The translations under genes and the position numbers were made by a program. This document shows positions 43,164 through 52,598 of a stretch of DNA of 64,000 nt, piece by piece (positions within the stretch are counted from its first letter, which is position 1; each line of letters starts with the position of its first letter). Source of the DNA: an uncultured Kiritimatiellota bacterium (GTDB lineage: Bacteria > Verrucomicrobiota > Kiritimatiellia > RFP12 > UBA1067); NCBI GenBank assembly GCA_934635225.1, contig CAKTYZ010000004.1, positions 124,001 through 188,000 on the forward strand, read 5' to 3'. The notes under the pieces are model-generated. The model searched no databases and was not told the DNA's origin. It saw nothing but the letters and a program-made list of their open reading frames with translations.

Positions 43164-44579
43164 ATGACACCCAAAGAAAGAATGGCCCTGCCGCCGCAGG
43201 AAATGCCCCAGCAAGAACCGACGGTCCGTGCGCACAACATGAACGAGGTCGCCCTCGGCTACACCGCCGAAATGGCGAGATGCGAGGCCTCGCGCTGTCT
43301 CCAATGTCCGACGAAGCCCTGCATGCAGGGATGCCCCGTCGCAATCAACATCCCCGGCTTCCTTGCCAAGGCTGCGGCGGGCGACTTCGCCGGCGCACTC
43401 AGGATCATCAAGGAGAGTTCCCTTCTCCCGGCCGTCTGCGGACGCGTCTGCCCACAGGAAAAGCAGTGCCAGAAGTTCTGCACGATGGGCAAGCTCCTCA
43501 AGGACGTCGAGAAGTCCGTCGCCATCGGTCGCGTCGAACGCTTTTGCGCGGACCTCGCCCGCGAGAACGACGCCGAAGAGCCCGTCGCCTGCGCACCGAA
43601 GACCGGCAAGCGCGTCGCGGTCATCGGCTCGGGTCCCGCGTCCATTACCTGTGCGGCGGACTGTGCGAAGGCTGGTCACGACGTCACGATGTTCGAGGCG
43701 TTCCACAAGTGCGGCGGCGTCCTCGTCTACGGCATACCCGAGTTCCGTCTTCCGAAAGCCATCGTCCAGCATGAGATCGAAGGCCTCCGGAAGATCGGCG
43801 TGACGATTGACACGAACTATGTCGTCGGACGGACGCGCAAGCTGAAGGACCTTTTGGAGAAAGACGGCTTTGACGCGGTGTTCGTCGGCACGGGCGCGGG
43901 ACTTCCGAAGTTCATGGGCATTGAGGGCGAAAACCTCAACGGCGTCTTCTCGGCAAACGAGTACCTGACGCGCGCGAACCTCATGAAGGCCTATCGCGAA
44001 GGCGAAGCCGACACGCCCTTCTGGCACGGCAAGCGCGTTGCCGTCCTCGGCGGCGGCAACGTCGCGATGGACGCCGCCCGCATGGCGCTTCGCTTGGGAT
44101 CGGAAAAGGTCTACCTCATCTACCGTCGCAGCGAAGCCGAGATGCCGGCGCGGCGCGAGGAGGTCCATCACGCGAAGGAGGAAGGCGTCGAGTTCCATCT
44201 TCTGGAGAACGCCAAGCGCATCCTCGGGAACGACCAGGGCGCCGTTTCGGGCATTGAATGCCTGAAGTACGAGCTCGGCGAGCCGGACGCGTCAGGCCGT
44301 CGCAGCCCGGTCGCGATTCCAGGCAGCGAGTTCACGCTCGACGTCGATACCGTGGTCGTCGCGGTCGGCAACGCCTCGAACCCGCTGATTCCTGCAACGA
44401 CGGAAGGTCTGGAGGTCAACAAGCGCGGCAACATCGTCGTCAATCCCGAGACGAACATGACATCCCTTCCCGGCGTCTTCGCGGGCGGCGACATCGTGCT
44501 GGGCGCGGCGACGGTGATTCTCGCAATGGGTGAAGGCCGTCGCGCGGCCGCAGGCATCAACGCCTACCTGAAGGGCTGA
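43164..44579 (+). CDS. nfnB: NfnB / glutamate-synthase small-subunit-type oxidoreductase
   Basis: The 471-residue protein starts with a ferredoxin-like domain with two cysteine clusters (CEASRCLQCPTKPCMQGCP and CGRVCPQEKQCQKFC) for [4Fe-4S] centres. Two nucleotide-binding domains follow (VAVIGSGPASITCAADCAK for FAD, VAVLGGGNVAMDAARMAL for NADPH). It resembles the homotetrameric GltA/GltD-type chain; next to nfnA the bifurcating NfnB role is more likely. No glutamate synthase large subunit is near. The gap to nfnA is 36 bases. Confidence 0.9.
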   Translation: MTPKERMALPPQEMPQQEPTVRAHNMNEVALGYTAEMARCEASRCLQCPTKPCMQGCPVAINIPGFLAKAAAGDFAGALRIIKESSLLPAVCGRVCPQEKQCQKFCTMGKLLKDVEKSVAIGRVERFCADLARENDAEEPVACAPKTGKRVAVIGSGPASITCAADCAKAGHDVTMFEAFHKCGGVLVYGIPEFRLPKAIVQHEIEGLRKIGVTIDTNYVVGRTRKLKDLLEKDGFDAVFVGTGAGLPKFMGIEGENLNGVFSANEYLTRANLMKAYREGEADTPFWHGKRVAVLGGGNVAMDAARMALRLGSEKVYLIYRRSEAEMPARREEVHHAKEEGVEFHLLENAKRILGNDQGAVSGIECLKYELGEPDASGRRSPVAIPGSEFTLDVDTVVVAVGNASNPLIPATTEGLEVNKRGNIVVNPETNMTSLPGVFAGGDIVLGAATVILAMGEGRRAAAGINAYLKG

Positions 44580-44602
44580 TTCCCTTCAGCGGCGCAAGGC
44601 GC

Positions 44603-47600
44603 TCAACGCACGACCATCAGCACGGACGCCTTCACGCCCGGCGGGAAAGGCTTTCCGCAATTGTCCTGCCAGCAGACGAAGAGAGCATCGCCCCCTGCGA
44701 CAACCGACTCGGGCGTGCATCCCTTATAGTGGATGTTCGAACAGACGAGGCGACGCCCGTCCTGCCGTTCGAGTTCCATGCGCACCGGCGGAGCCGACTG
44801 CGTGGCGGCGACCTTGGCCTGAAGATAGCGGAAGGCTCCGCCGGGCGTCGCCGTCTGCACGAAACCGGCCGCATCCGTGAAAGTGGCACGGGCGATGCGG
44901 CTCGGCGATGACGCCATCCAGGCGAGGAAGGCCTTCCCGCCCTCGGCTTCGCCGGAGGCGCAGACTTCCTCTTGAAGGCCGAAGCAATCCTCGTCGCTCA
45001 ACCGATAGGTCGTCACGAACGCAATCGGCTGGCGCATCTTTGCGAAGCGATAGTCATTGCGGAGATGCCCGGCAAAGCGAAGCGTCAGCACGCCCTTCAC
45101 ATCGCGTGAGAAGCGCATCTCCGTCTCGACTTCAGACTCCTGCGCATACCTCTTGTCGCCATAGCCCTTGTCCGTGTAGAGAGACGCCGTAAGCATCCGC
45201 GTCCACGTTCCGTCGGGTTCCTTTCGCGAATAATCGACCAACGAGCCGTTGCGCTGGATCTGCAGGCGAATGCGCCCGTTGTCGAAGAGCCAGCCTCCGG
45301 GCACGACCGTGAGACGCCTGTCGCCCGTCCCCGCGATGTGCGGCGGCAGAGCCCCGCAGGTGACGCGGACTTCCTGCGCGCGAAACGCCGCATGGAGGCC
45401 CTTTGTCTTCCCGATCCGGTCCAGGAGACGCGCAGAGCCAATTGGTTCAAAAGTCCACCGTGTCGCGCCGCAATCGGCGCCCACTCGCGCTTGCCCGTCG
45501 GCCAGCCCAAACGGATGGAGATGCGCGTTCCACAACTCGTTGCCGCCTTGCGGGAATCGGTAGATTGGGCTGGGTTGCGCGTCGAACGTCGGGTGACGCA
45601 CGCGGAAAGGCCCGCCGAAGTCCCCTTCTGCCGCCTGCGCGAACCAACGCGTCGCATCAGGCACGCGAAAGACAAGCTCGACCCGTCCGGGATCGACGCC
45701 GCCGTCCGATGCGACACGCCACACGACGGTTGCGCCGTTTGTGCTCGCCGTCAGTCGATAGGGCTGCTTCACGATGCCGCCGTCGGTCAGGCGCAACTCG
45801 GGCGGCGGCAAGCCGTTCGCCGTCTCCCAGGTGGTCGAAGGCGGGCATTCCTCCGCGACAGGCGCACACGGCATGTTCACGAGAACCGTCGAACCGAAAC
45901 CCTTGAGTGGATGGACGATGACACTGCCCGACATCTTCACAGACGCACCCGTGCGCACATCGTAGAAGGTCGCGCCCGATGACCACGCGCTCGATGGCGG
46001 TCGCACCGTGCAGACGACATTCGTGCCATTGAAGTTGACAAGCGGAATCGCCTGTGTGCGCCCCAGCGTCCGCCAGCAGGCAAAGACGCCGTCGGAGACG
46101 GTCGGCTCAAGATAGTTGACGTCGCCAAGCGTCAGCACGTCGTGCGCGGCGCGAATCCGGAAGATCTCGCGAAAAGCCTCATAGCTCGCATCCTCCATTT
46201 CTTGGTAGACGAGCGGAATGCCGGGAATCCACGAGATGAGCGCCATCATCGCCTCCGACGCGCCAATTCCGTACTGGAGCGCGGCGCGCAGGGAGTCATG
46301 GCTCTCGCTATGGCGCATGCGGACCAGATCGGGAATCTCCGCCAACTTCTGCTCGTGAAGCCAACGGCGGAGTTGCGGAACGGTTTCGGAGGGAAGGCGA
46401 CGCGCAAAGGAACGCAAGACAGTGTAGCAAAGGGCGAAGTCATATGTCGCATCGCTTGCCGCGCCGTGGATGGAGGCGCCCGCCTCGGCAAGGTTGGCAC
46501 CGTCTGGGTTGACGGCTTTCACGGCCTTGCGCAACGCACGCTGCATGGCAAGGCCGCCTTGGGACTGCGAAAGGCTCGCGCGGGAATAGGGGATCTTCTC
46601 GCTCCAGTTCGGGATCTTGCTGCCCGTGACCGCGTCGATGCGGAAGCCGTCAAGGCCATATTCTTTCGTGTACCAGCCGACGACCCCGGCCATATAATCA
46701 ATCCATGTCGGCCACAGGAAGTCAAAGCACCAGTAGTCGAGCGTCGTGCCGTCTTCCTTGTAGGCGAGCCATTCGGGATGGGCCTTTGCGCGCGCGTTCG
46801 CATTGCCGCCACCGTGCGGCACGCAATCCTGCCAGACCTTCATGCCGAGGTCGTGCGCCTTGACGACGAAGCGCTTGTAGTCTTCCGGCGTGCCGATGCC
46901 TTCCTGAAGCTTGTAGTAGTCGCGTGGCCAGTAAATGGACTTGTCCTCCAGTGGCATGAGCCAGACCGCATTGCAGCCGAGTTCGCGAATGCGCGGCAGA
47001 TTCTCCGTCGCGAGCGGAAAACCGCCCCAGTCGCGGCAGAGCGAACCCGTCGTGCCGCCCGGATGCATTGAATAGAGCGTCAGCTTCTTCAGCCAGTCGG
47101 GACGATCCGCCGGCGGGACCTGTCCTACGACGCGAAACCAGTCCCCCATCCGCGTGAGCGCGTCCTCGCGCGTACCCTGACCAAAGCGCATCCAGACATC
47201 GCCGACCTTCTGGGGGACGCCTTTGCGCATATGGCCCTGACATCCGATCCACGTCTTCACGGAGAAGCCGACCCGGCTCTCCGTCGCCTCGTTCGAGGCC
47301 GCGTCCGCATACGGAACGAGTTCGTCAACTGTCCAGCTGACGTATCGCCCGGCGCCATCGTCGCCCAACAGCGGGAATGGGCTTTTCCAGGACTTGACCG
47401 TCCGTCCCTCCGCAAACGACCGACGGGAGCGTTCAATCCGTGGGAAGTGGGCGGGGATGAGATAGCCGCCCGCCTCGGTCGTGCACGTAAGCCGCCCGCC
47501 ATCCGCAAGGAAACCGCGTATCTTCGTTGGCGTCTCACCCGTCCATTCGACCTCGAACCAGCGTCGCGCCATCGACCGCTCCGAATGCAGCTCGTAGTAG

Positions 47601-47935
47601 CAGTCGAACGTCCATGGGCCATTGACCACGCGACTTTTCACCGTCCGTGCGTCAACCCGGACGATCCCTTCTCCCCGATATGGTGTCGCGCGAAAGCCCG
47701 ACCAGCGTCCGTCCTCCTCTTTCGCTTCAAGGGGATGCGCCTCGGACGGCGCGGCGACAAGCGCGACCTTGCCGTCCGCAAGCCATTCCGTCGGCAACCC
47801 CGTCGCCGTCGAGAAGCGAATCGCGAGGCTTCTGCCTCCGAAACGGACTTCTCCGTCCCGCGTTTCCAACGGCAGATTCGCGCCCTCCGCGACCAAAAGG
47901 CCCAAAAGGGCGAGACCGGACAAAAAGCGCTTCAT
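44603..47935 (-). CDS. Large secreted GH13-family (alpha-amylase-like) protein
   Basis: The start is ATG 47935 (MKRFLSGLALLGLLVAEGANL), giving a signal peptide and 1110 residues. After a beta domain of about 280 residues the GH13 barrel appears: LYSMHPGGTT, VWLMPLEDKS, nucleophile in LDGFRIDAVTGSK, acid/base in ANLAEAGAS, and HSESHDSL for the third acid. The last roughly 340 residues are a further beta-rich region of unknown type. It ends GVKASVLMVVR. Substrate is probably an alpha-linked glucan or host-type glycan, not certain. It is 19 bases downstream of the autotransporter-repeat gene. Confidence 0.85.
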   Translation of the reverse strand: MKRFLSGLALLGLLVAEGANLPLETRDGEVRFGGRSLAIRFSTATGLPTEWLADGKVALVAAPSEAHPLEAKEEDGRWSGFRATPYRGEGIVRVDARTVKSRVVNGPWTFDCYYELHSERSMARRWFEVEWTGETPTKIRGFLADGGRLTCTTEAGGYLIPAHFPRIERSRRSFAEGRTVKSWKSPFPLLGDDGAGRYVSWTVDELVPYADAASNEATESRVGFSVKTWIGCQGHMRKGVPQKVGDVWMRFGQGTREDALTRMGDWFRVVGQVPPADRPDWLKKLTLYSMHPGGTTGSLCRDWGGFPLATENLPRIRELGCNAVWLMPLEDKSIYWPRDYYKLQEGIGTPEDYKRFVVKAHDLGMKVWQDCVPHGGGNANARAKAHPEWLAYKEDGTTLDYWCFDFLWPTWIDYMAGVVGWYTKEYGLDGFRIDAVTGSKIPNWSEKIPYSRASLSQSQGGLAMQRALRKAVKAVNPDGANLAEAGASIHGAASDATYDFALCYTVLRSFARRLPSETVPQLRRWLHEQKLAEIPDLVRMRHSESHDSLRAALQYGIGASEAMMALISWIPGIPLVYQEMEDASYEAFREIFRIRAAHDVLTLGDVNYLEPTVSDGVFACWRTLGRTQAIPLVNFNGTNVVCTVRPPSSAWSSGATFYDVRTGASVKMSGSVIVHPLKGFGSTVLVNMPCAPVAEECPPSTTWETANGLPPPELRLTDGGIVKQPYRLTASTNGATVVWRVASDGGVDPGRVELVFRVPDATRWFAQAAEGDFGGPFRVRHPTFDAQPSPIYRFPQGGNELWNAHLHPFGLADGQARVGADCGATRWTFEPIGSARLLDRIGKTKGLHAAFRAQEVRVTCGALPPHIAGTGDRRLTVVPGGWLFDNGRIRLQIQRNGSLVDYSRKEPDGTWTRMLTASLYTDKGYGDKRYAQESEVETEMRFSRDVKGVLTLRFAGHLRNDYRFAKMRQPIAFVTTYRLSDEDCFGLQEEVCASGEAEGGKAFLAWMASSPSRIARATFTDAAGFVQTATPGGAFRYLQAKVAATQSAPPVRMELERQDGRRLVCSNIHYKGCTPESVVAGGDALFVCWQDNCGKPFPPGVKASVLMVVR

Positions 47936-47954
47936 CGACCGAGATTCCCATTGG

Positions 47955-50687
47955 TTAGCGCAGATAGAAAGACGTGCCCTTGGGATGGCAAACGGCCGTA
48001 AAGCGCGTGTATTCTTCGCCGTCAATCGTCACGACATCCTCTTCGACATCAGCCGTGATGCCTTTCGTGGCACGGCGAAAGACAATCCGCCCACGCAATT
48101 TTGCCGCCGTCTCCGCAGGCACCGTGCAAATCGTCACGCGCGCAAAGGTATCCGAGGCGGCAAGGCCGTCAATCCGCACAGGCAGGGTCTCGCCGTCCAT
48201 CACGAACGAGCCTTCGGCGTCCGGGCCATGCGCGACATAGGCATTGAAAAGGCCATATTGCGCGACCGAAGCGTCCTCGGGGCGCACATCGACCGCAATG
48301 CCGCCCTTCACGCCAAAGGTGAGCTTCAGCCCCGTGAACGCCGTCGTCGCAAGCGGCTTGATCCAGCCTTCTTCGATGCGCAGGATGCCGCGTTCGCCCA
48401 CATGGTCATTCGTCGCGTCCCATGTCGGCGTGCCGATGATGAACGTGCCGCCGAGACCGAGGGTGCCGGATCCTTCCTTTCGGAGAGCGCCCGTGTAGCT
48501 GACCGTCGTCTTGAGATTGAACGCCACGTCCTCGGGCACCTCGATGCCCGCCATCCAGCCCGCGTTGCGAAGGCCGCGGTTCGGCGTTTCGTAGGTCATG
48601 GACGCAAGCGGCTTCAGCCAGCACTTGTGGTCGAGGCGGAGGCCCTCGCACTCGAAGGACGCGGGCGAACCGCCGAGCGCCTCCGGGCGCGTGAAGGCGA
48701 GCGTCATCGCATGGGAATCCGTCTCACGGTTTTCGTCAAGCGCAAACGACGACTGCACGGCGATTTTCCCCGTGAACCCGGAGTTGTCACCTGTCAGCGT
48801 ATGCAGGCTGGAATAGCTGCTGGTGGGATCGACATAGAAGTCATACGGACGGAAGGACATCGAACCGCGTCCCCGGATCTCGCTTTCGATCCGCAGGAAC
48901 TGTGCGGCAAACCCCATGAATCGAACGGGGGCGTTTATTGCGGAGTCGGCGATGAACATCGTGCCGGAGATGATTTGTTCCGGCGAAAGGCCGTTGCCGG
49001 AGGCGCTGACGATCACATTCGCATGGAGGACAAAGTTCGAGACCTCGAAACGGCTGCCCTTATGCGCCAAGGCCTGAGAGGCGTTCATCGTCAGCGATCC
49101 GCCGGGAAACACATAGTCCTGCTGCCCCCAGTTCGTCGTGCGAAGCGTATTGTACACGCTGCGTTGGACGACATAGTCCTTGTCTGCCGACGGCGACTGC
49201 CCGTCCGCCCAGGTCTCGGCCAGACTGGCGAACCACTGCCCGCCATTCGGGTTCTTCTGATCGACTGCCTCGCTCAACTCGACCACGGGACGAACCGACA
49301 CGTAGACGGTCTGCACGCCGTCTTCCGCACGCACGGAGAACGAGGCGCGCGGCAAGGTGGCGACCGAACGTCCGACAAGGACAAAGTCATCAGCCGAAAC
49401 CTCCCGGACAGTCTTGGGGATGCGCACGGCCGCAAAGTCCACGTTCGCCGCGACTTTCGACCAGTCTCCCGCGAGCGACAGCTTGTACGGTCCCGCGCCG
49501 AGCGTGCATCCGTTCCCGAGCGTCACGACGCCCACCGAGCCATCCGTCGCGGCAAAAGGCGAGAAGCCGCTGCCGTCCGGCAACGCGAGGTTGTCCAGCG
49601 TCAGGCCGGCGCCTGTCAACGGCTCGATCATCAGTGCCGCTTGCGGCGCCACCGTCATGACGGGAGGTCCGTCCGGCGCGGCGAACCCGTCGGAAAGCAC
49701 CAACGTGCCGTCGGCGACCGTAATCGGGCCATTCGCCGTATAGGCCGCGCAGAGTCTCACCGTGCCGACGCCCGTCTTCATCAGCCCGCCTGGCCCCGTG
49801 ATGGGCATGCCAAGGGACCAGACCTCATCGGACAGCGTCGTCACGCGCGCCGCGCCCGTCAGCTTGATGCCGCGGTTCACCGGCGCGAACGGACCATCCG
49901 CACAGGCGTTCGGCGTCACGGCCAACGCGCCATTGTTCCAGATCTGGATGGCGTCATCGCGAAACGTCCCTGGATCTCCGCCTGCCGCGTGCGGATGGTC
50001 CAGGACGAGGACAACACCCGCGCGATCCTTGGCGTTGTTGTGGTTGTAGAGTTTCCAAATGCCCTTGTAATCCGAGTTGTCGCCCTTTAGGTAGAGGAAT
50101 CCCGTCACGTCATCGGGCATCTTGTCGCCGTACATGTGCGAGTGCGCGACGGCCGTGCCGGCCGCGCCGCTGAACCGCGCTTCCATCAAGAAGACGTTGG
50201 ACGTGCCGCGGTTGACGCCAAGAAGGAGCGGCGTCGCCTCGGGAGTCTGGATGATCAGATGGCCGCCGGCCCGTGCCGTCACGTTCTCGGCGGCAACGCT
50301 CCAGGTAAGGCCCGAATCGTTCCCTTCCCAGCCAAAGACGGCTTCGGGAAACTCAACATAGGACGTGCCGAATGACTTGTGCACAATGGTGGAGCCCTTT
50401 CCGAAATGGATGTTCTTGCCGAGAAAGACGAAGTCGCCTCCATTCCATCTGTCGGGCGTACGAAAGGAGCCGCCCGACCATCGGTATTCATTTGCCGCAG
50501 ACGGAGCCTCGCCATTTGCCCAGCCCGCGCCCGTATTGAACGAACTTACGCCGGCCCCGTCGCTGTGCCCGCTCTTCCGCCAGATGACATCCGCCTGAAC
50601 CGCGCAGGTCGTCGCCAATGTCGCCGCCAGCGCAAACCCTTTCCCGCCCCAGTTCTTCCATTGATGGACAACCCTGTCTTCGCTCAT
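47955..50687 (-). CDS. Secreted beta-strand-repeat protein (autotransporter-associated repeat type)
   Basis: The start is ATG 50687 (MSEDRVVHQWKNWGGKGF), seven bases after GGAGGA, giving 910 residues with an N-terminal signal to about residue 32. The body contains MKTGVGTVRLCAAYTANGPI and LRKEGSGTLGLGGTF, the autotransporter-associated beta-strand repeat pattern, and FNTGAGWANGEAPSA near the start. No barrel domain follows. It ends HPKGTSFYLR, again hydrophobic then Arg. It shares no close sequence with the 24.5-kb protein beyond the repeat type, but stands in the same relation to glycosidase genes. Confidence 0.82.
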   Translation of the reverse strand: MSEDRVVHQWKNWGGKGFALAATLATTCAVQADVIWRKSGHSDGAGVSSFNTGAGWANGEAPSAANEYRWSGGSFRTPDRWNGGDFVFLGKNIHFGKGSTIVHKSFGTSYVEFPEAVFGWEGNDSGLTWSVAAENVTARAGGHLIIQTPEATPLLLGVNRGTSNVFLMEARFSGAAGTAVAHSHMYGDKMPDDVTGFLYLKGDNSDYKGIWKLYNHNNAKDRAGVVLVLDHPHAAGGDPGTFRDDAIQIWNNGALAVTPNACADGPFAPVNRGIKLTGAARVTTLSDEVWSLGMPITGPGGLMKTGVGTVRLCAAYTANGPITVADGTLVLSDGFAAPDGPPVMTVAPQAALMIEPLTGAGLTLDNLALPDGSGFSPFAATDGSVGVVTLGNGCTLGAGPYKLSLAGDWSKVAANVDFAAVRIPKTVREVSADDFVLVGRSVATLPRASFSVRAEDGVQTVYVSVRPVVELSEAVDQKNPNGGQWFASLAETWADGQSPSADKDYVVQRSVYNTLRTTNWGQQDYVFPGGSLTMNASQALAHKGSRFEVSNFVLHANVIVSASGNGLSPEQIISGTMFIADSAINAPVRFMGFAAQFLRIESEIRGRGSMSFRPYDFYVDPTSSYSSLHTLTGDNSGFTGKIAVQSSFALDENRETDSHAMTLAFTRPEALGGSPASFECEGLRLDHKCWLKPLASMTYETPNRGLRNAGWMAGIEVPEDVAFNLKTTVSYTGALRKEGSGTLGLGGTFIIGTPTWDATNDHVGERGILRIEEGWIKPLATTAFTGLKLTFGVKGGIAVDVRPEDASVAQYGLFNAYVAHGPDAEGSFVMDGETLPVRIDGLAASDTFARVTICTVPAETAAKLRGRIVFRRATKGITADVEEDVVTIDGEEYTRFTAVCHPKGTSFYLR

Positions 50688-50765
50688 TACGTGTTCCTCC
50701 GCATTTTGCATGTTCTGACAAAATTCGCCACGGCACCATCTGCCGCGTCGAATAATTATGCGGGC

Positions 50766-50794
50766 ATTGTACCTAAAACGCCCCTCTCCGTCAA
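50766..50794 (-). promoter_or_regulatory. Promoter of the autotransporter-repeat/GH13 operon
   Basis: TTGACG (50789-50794), exactly 17 bases, TACAAT (50766-50771) on the minus strand. Near-consensus; about 79 bases before ATG 50687. Confidence 0.75.
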
Positions 50795-50834
50795 GTGGGA
50801 GGGTTTCACCTCCGGGAACTTGCGTCTCGACAAG

Positions 50835-52598
50835 TCAACGAGAGCCTGTGCTTTTCATCGAGAACGCGCGGAAGTACGTGCCTTTTGCATCTGTATCTTC
50901 CGCCAAGGTCTGAAGATGCAGATAAGAAAGCCCAAATGGCGGGATTGTCGCGATGTCCGTCTCGGCAATGGCCTTGTTCGCGCAAAAGATCTGAGCCTTA
51001 TGCGTGTCAAGGTCCCAAATGCAAACGATCTGATGCCATGTGCCGCCGCCAATCAAAGGTTCCGAGATCTCATATGTCACGGGCGCCATCCGGGGATTGA
51101 ACGAATCGCAGGGATTGATCCAATGGTCGGTCAATGACAGGCGAAAGCCCGCACGGTCAATACGACAGTCGATCTTCAGCTCACCCTTTCGCGTTGCCGG
51201 AAAGTTCCAGACAATGCCCTGTCGGTCTGAGACGAGGCGCGGATCGCGGATTCGACAAAGCTGCAAGACCTCACGGACACTGCCCTTCCCTTCGTCCGTG
51301 TCGGGATCACGCGCCAAGACGGCTCCGGGCAAGCGGTTCCAGGCGCAATGCCCAGCCCAGCCACGCCAGCCGCCCGACAGAGACTTCAGGTAAAGGTGGT
51401 TCGAGAGTCCGCCGAGGCCCTGGCGGAAGTCCTCGATTCGCGTCGTTTCCATCAACCAGTCAGGATCGAGCCGCGCAATCCGCCGCGCGGACGAGTTTTG
51501 TCCATAGGCAATCAGCACCATGCCGTCGCGCAATTCGAGCGCCTGCGTCTGGTGCACGGATTTGTCGTGCTCGTCATCAGGACCGTTGCCGAGTTCCCGA
51601 AAGTCCGCCGCATTGCGTGGCTCGGTCAGGGCAATCTCGCGAAAGCCCCTCCACGTTCGACCGTCGTCGTCAGAGATCGCGGCATGCAGGACGTCGCGGT
51701 TGGTGAAGACGGTCTCCCAAACGCCGGCAAGCGTCGCAGCGTCCGTCGCGAGCTCGGGGTACTCCGCCGCGTCACGCGTCGGCAGCGGCACCGTGTTGTT
51801 CCAGAAGAACAAAAGTCGCCCATCCTTTAGACGAAAGAGGTACGGCATCGTGTTCGTCGCCCAGAACGCGGGGTTCTCGCGCGGCTCGCTCCACGTCTCG
51901 CCGCCGTCATTTGACACGCAGAACGCATGATGTCCGCTGCTCGTGCGCAAGGCCATGAGCAATGAACCGTCCTTTAGCTCGACAACGGATGGCTCACAAC
52001 CGTCGTTGTACCAACGCGGTCGTCGATCGCCTGGTCCCTGTCGAGGCACATCCTTCAGAGGCGGGATGGGAACAGAACGCCACGTGTCGCCGTCATCGTC
52101 CGACAAGGCAACCGCCGCGCGGTAGCACGCGCCGTTTTCGCATCGCACGTCCGAAAACGCCGCAACCCAGCGCCGCCGCGACACGAGCGCGGTCAGCTGG
52201 CGCAGTTCCTGCCGCCGCCAGCCGAGGCGATGACGTTCGGGACGCGTGTCCCCCGGTCCGCGGCGCGAACGAACGAACACCGTCTCGCGTTCAGGCCCCT
52301 CGTCAACGAAGAATATCCACTCGTCGCGCCATGGGCTTTTCACCATCGCGCCGACGTCGCCGCGTGCGGCAATCCGAAACGTCCAATTCGTCCCCTCGTC
52401 GCGCGAGGCGATGTAGACGCGACGCCGTTCACCGCCGATCGTTTTCCAGCCGTAGTGCCGAATCTCGCCGTCCGCCGCGCGACAGAGGTCGCGCACGGCG
52501 GCGGCGGGTGGAACCGCCACGACCTGCGGACCTTCAGACGCCGCGCTGACGAGACCGACAAGCAAGACAACCGGCAGGACAGGCGTGCGCTTCTTCAT
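50835..52598 (-). CDS. Secreted sialidase-like BNR-repeat protein with C-terminal LamG-like domain
   Basis: The 587-residue protein has a signal peptide (MKKRTPVLPVVLLVGLVSA). Four Asp-box motifs, SRDEGTNW, SDDDGDTW, SNDGGETW and SDDDGRTW, define a six-bladed sialidase-type propeller; the repeat spacing fits exo-alpha-sialidase relatives. The last about 130 residues look like a jelly-roll domain (GGTWHQIVCIWDLDTHKAQIF). The catalytic Arg triad and Tyr/Glu pair were not traced, so activity is probable, not shown. Its start overlaps the stop of the GH71-esterase gene, whose esterase could remove O-acetyl groups from sialic acids. Confidence 0.75.
   Translation of the reverse strand: MKKRTPVLPVVLLVGLVSAASEGPQVVAVPPAAAVRDLCRAADGEIRHYGWKTIGGERRRVYIASRDEGTNWTFRIAARGDVGAMVKSPWRDEWIFFVDEGPERETVFVRSRRGPGDTRPERHRLGWRRQELRQLTALVSRRRWVAAFSDVRCENGACYRAAVALSDDDGDTWRSVPIPPLKDVPRQGPGDRRPRWYNDGCEPSVVELKDGSLLMALRTSSGHHAFCVSNDGGETWSEPRENPAFWATNTMPYLFRLKDGRLLFFWNNTVPLPTRDAAEYPELATDAATLAGVWETVFTNRDVLHAAISDDDGRTWRGFREIALTEPRNAADFRELGNGPDDEHDKSVHQTQALELRDGMVLIAYGQNSSARRIARLDPDWLMETTRIEDFRQGLGGLSNHLYLKSLSGGWRGWAGHCAWNRLPGAVLARDPDTDEGKGSVREVLQLCRIRDPRLVSDRQGIVWNFPATRKGELKIDCRIDRAGFRLSLTDHWINPCDSFNPRMAPVTYEISEPLIGGGTWHQIVCIWDLDTHKAQIFCANKAIAETDIATIPPFGLSYLHLQTLAEDTDAKGTYFRAFSMKSTGSR

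Noticed and set aside
47622..50090. 822-residue open frame on + opposite the GH13 and beta-repeat genes
   Set aside because: Antisense to two real genes and composed of low-information Arg/His-rich sequence; a shadow frame.
24523..50687. Classical type V autotransporters
   Set aside because: The two beta-repeat proteins lack a C-terminal barrel domain; they end in a short hydrophobic-Arg piece instead.
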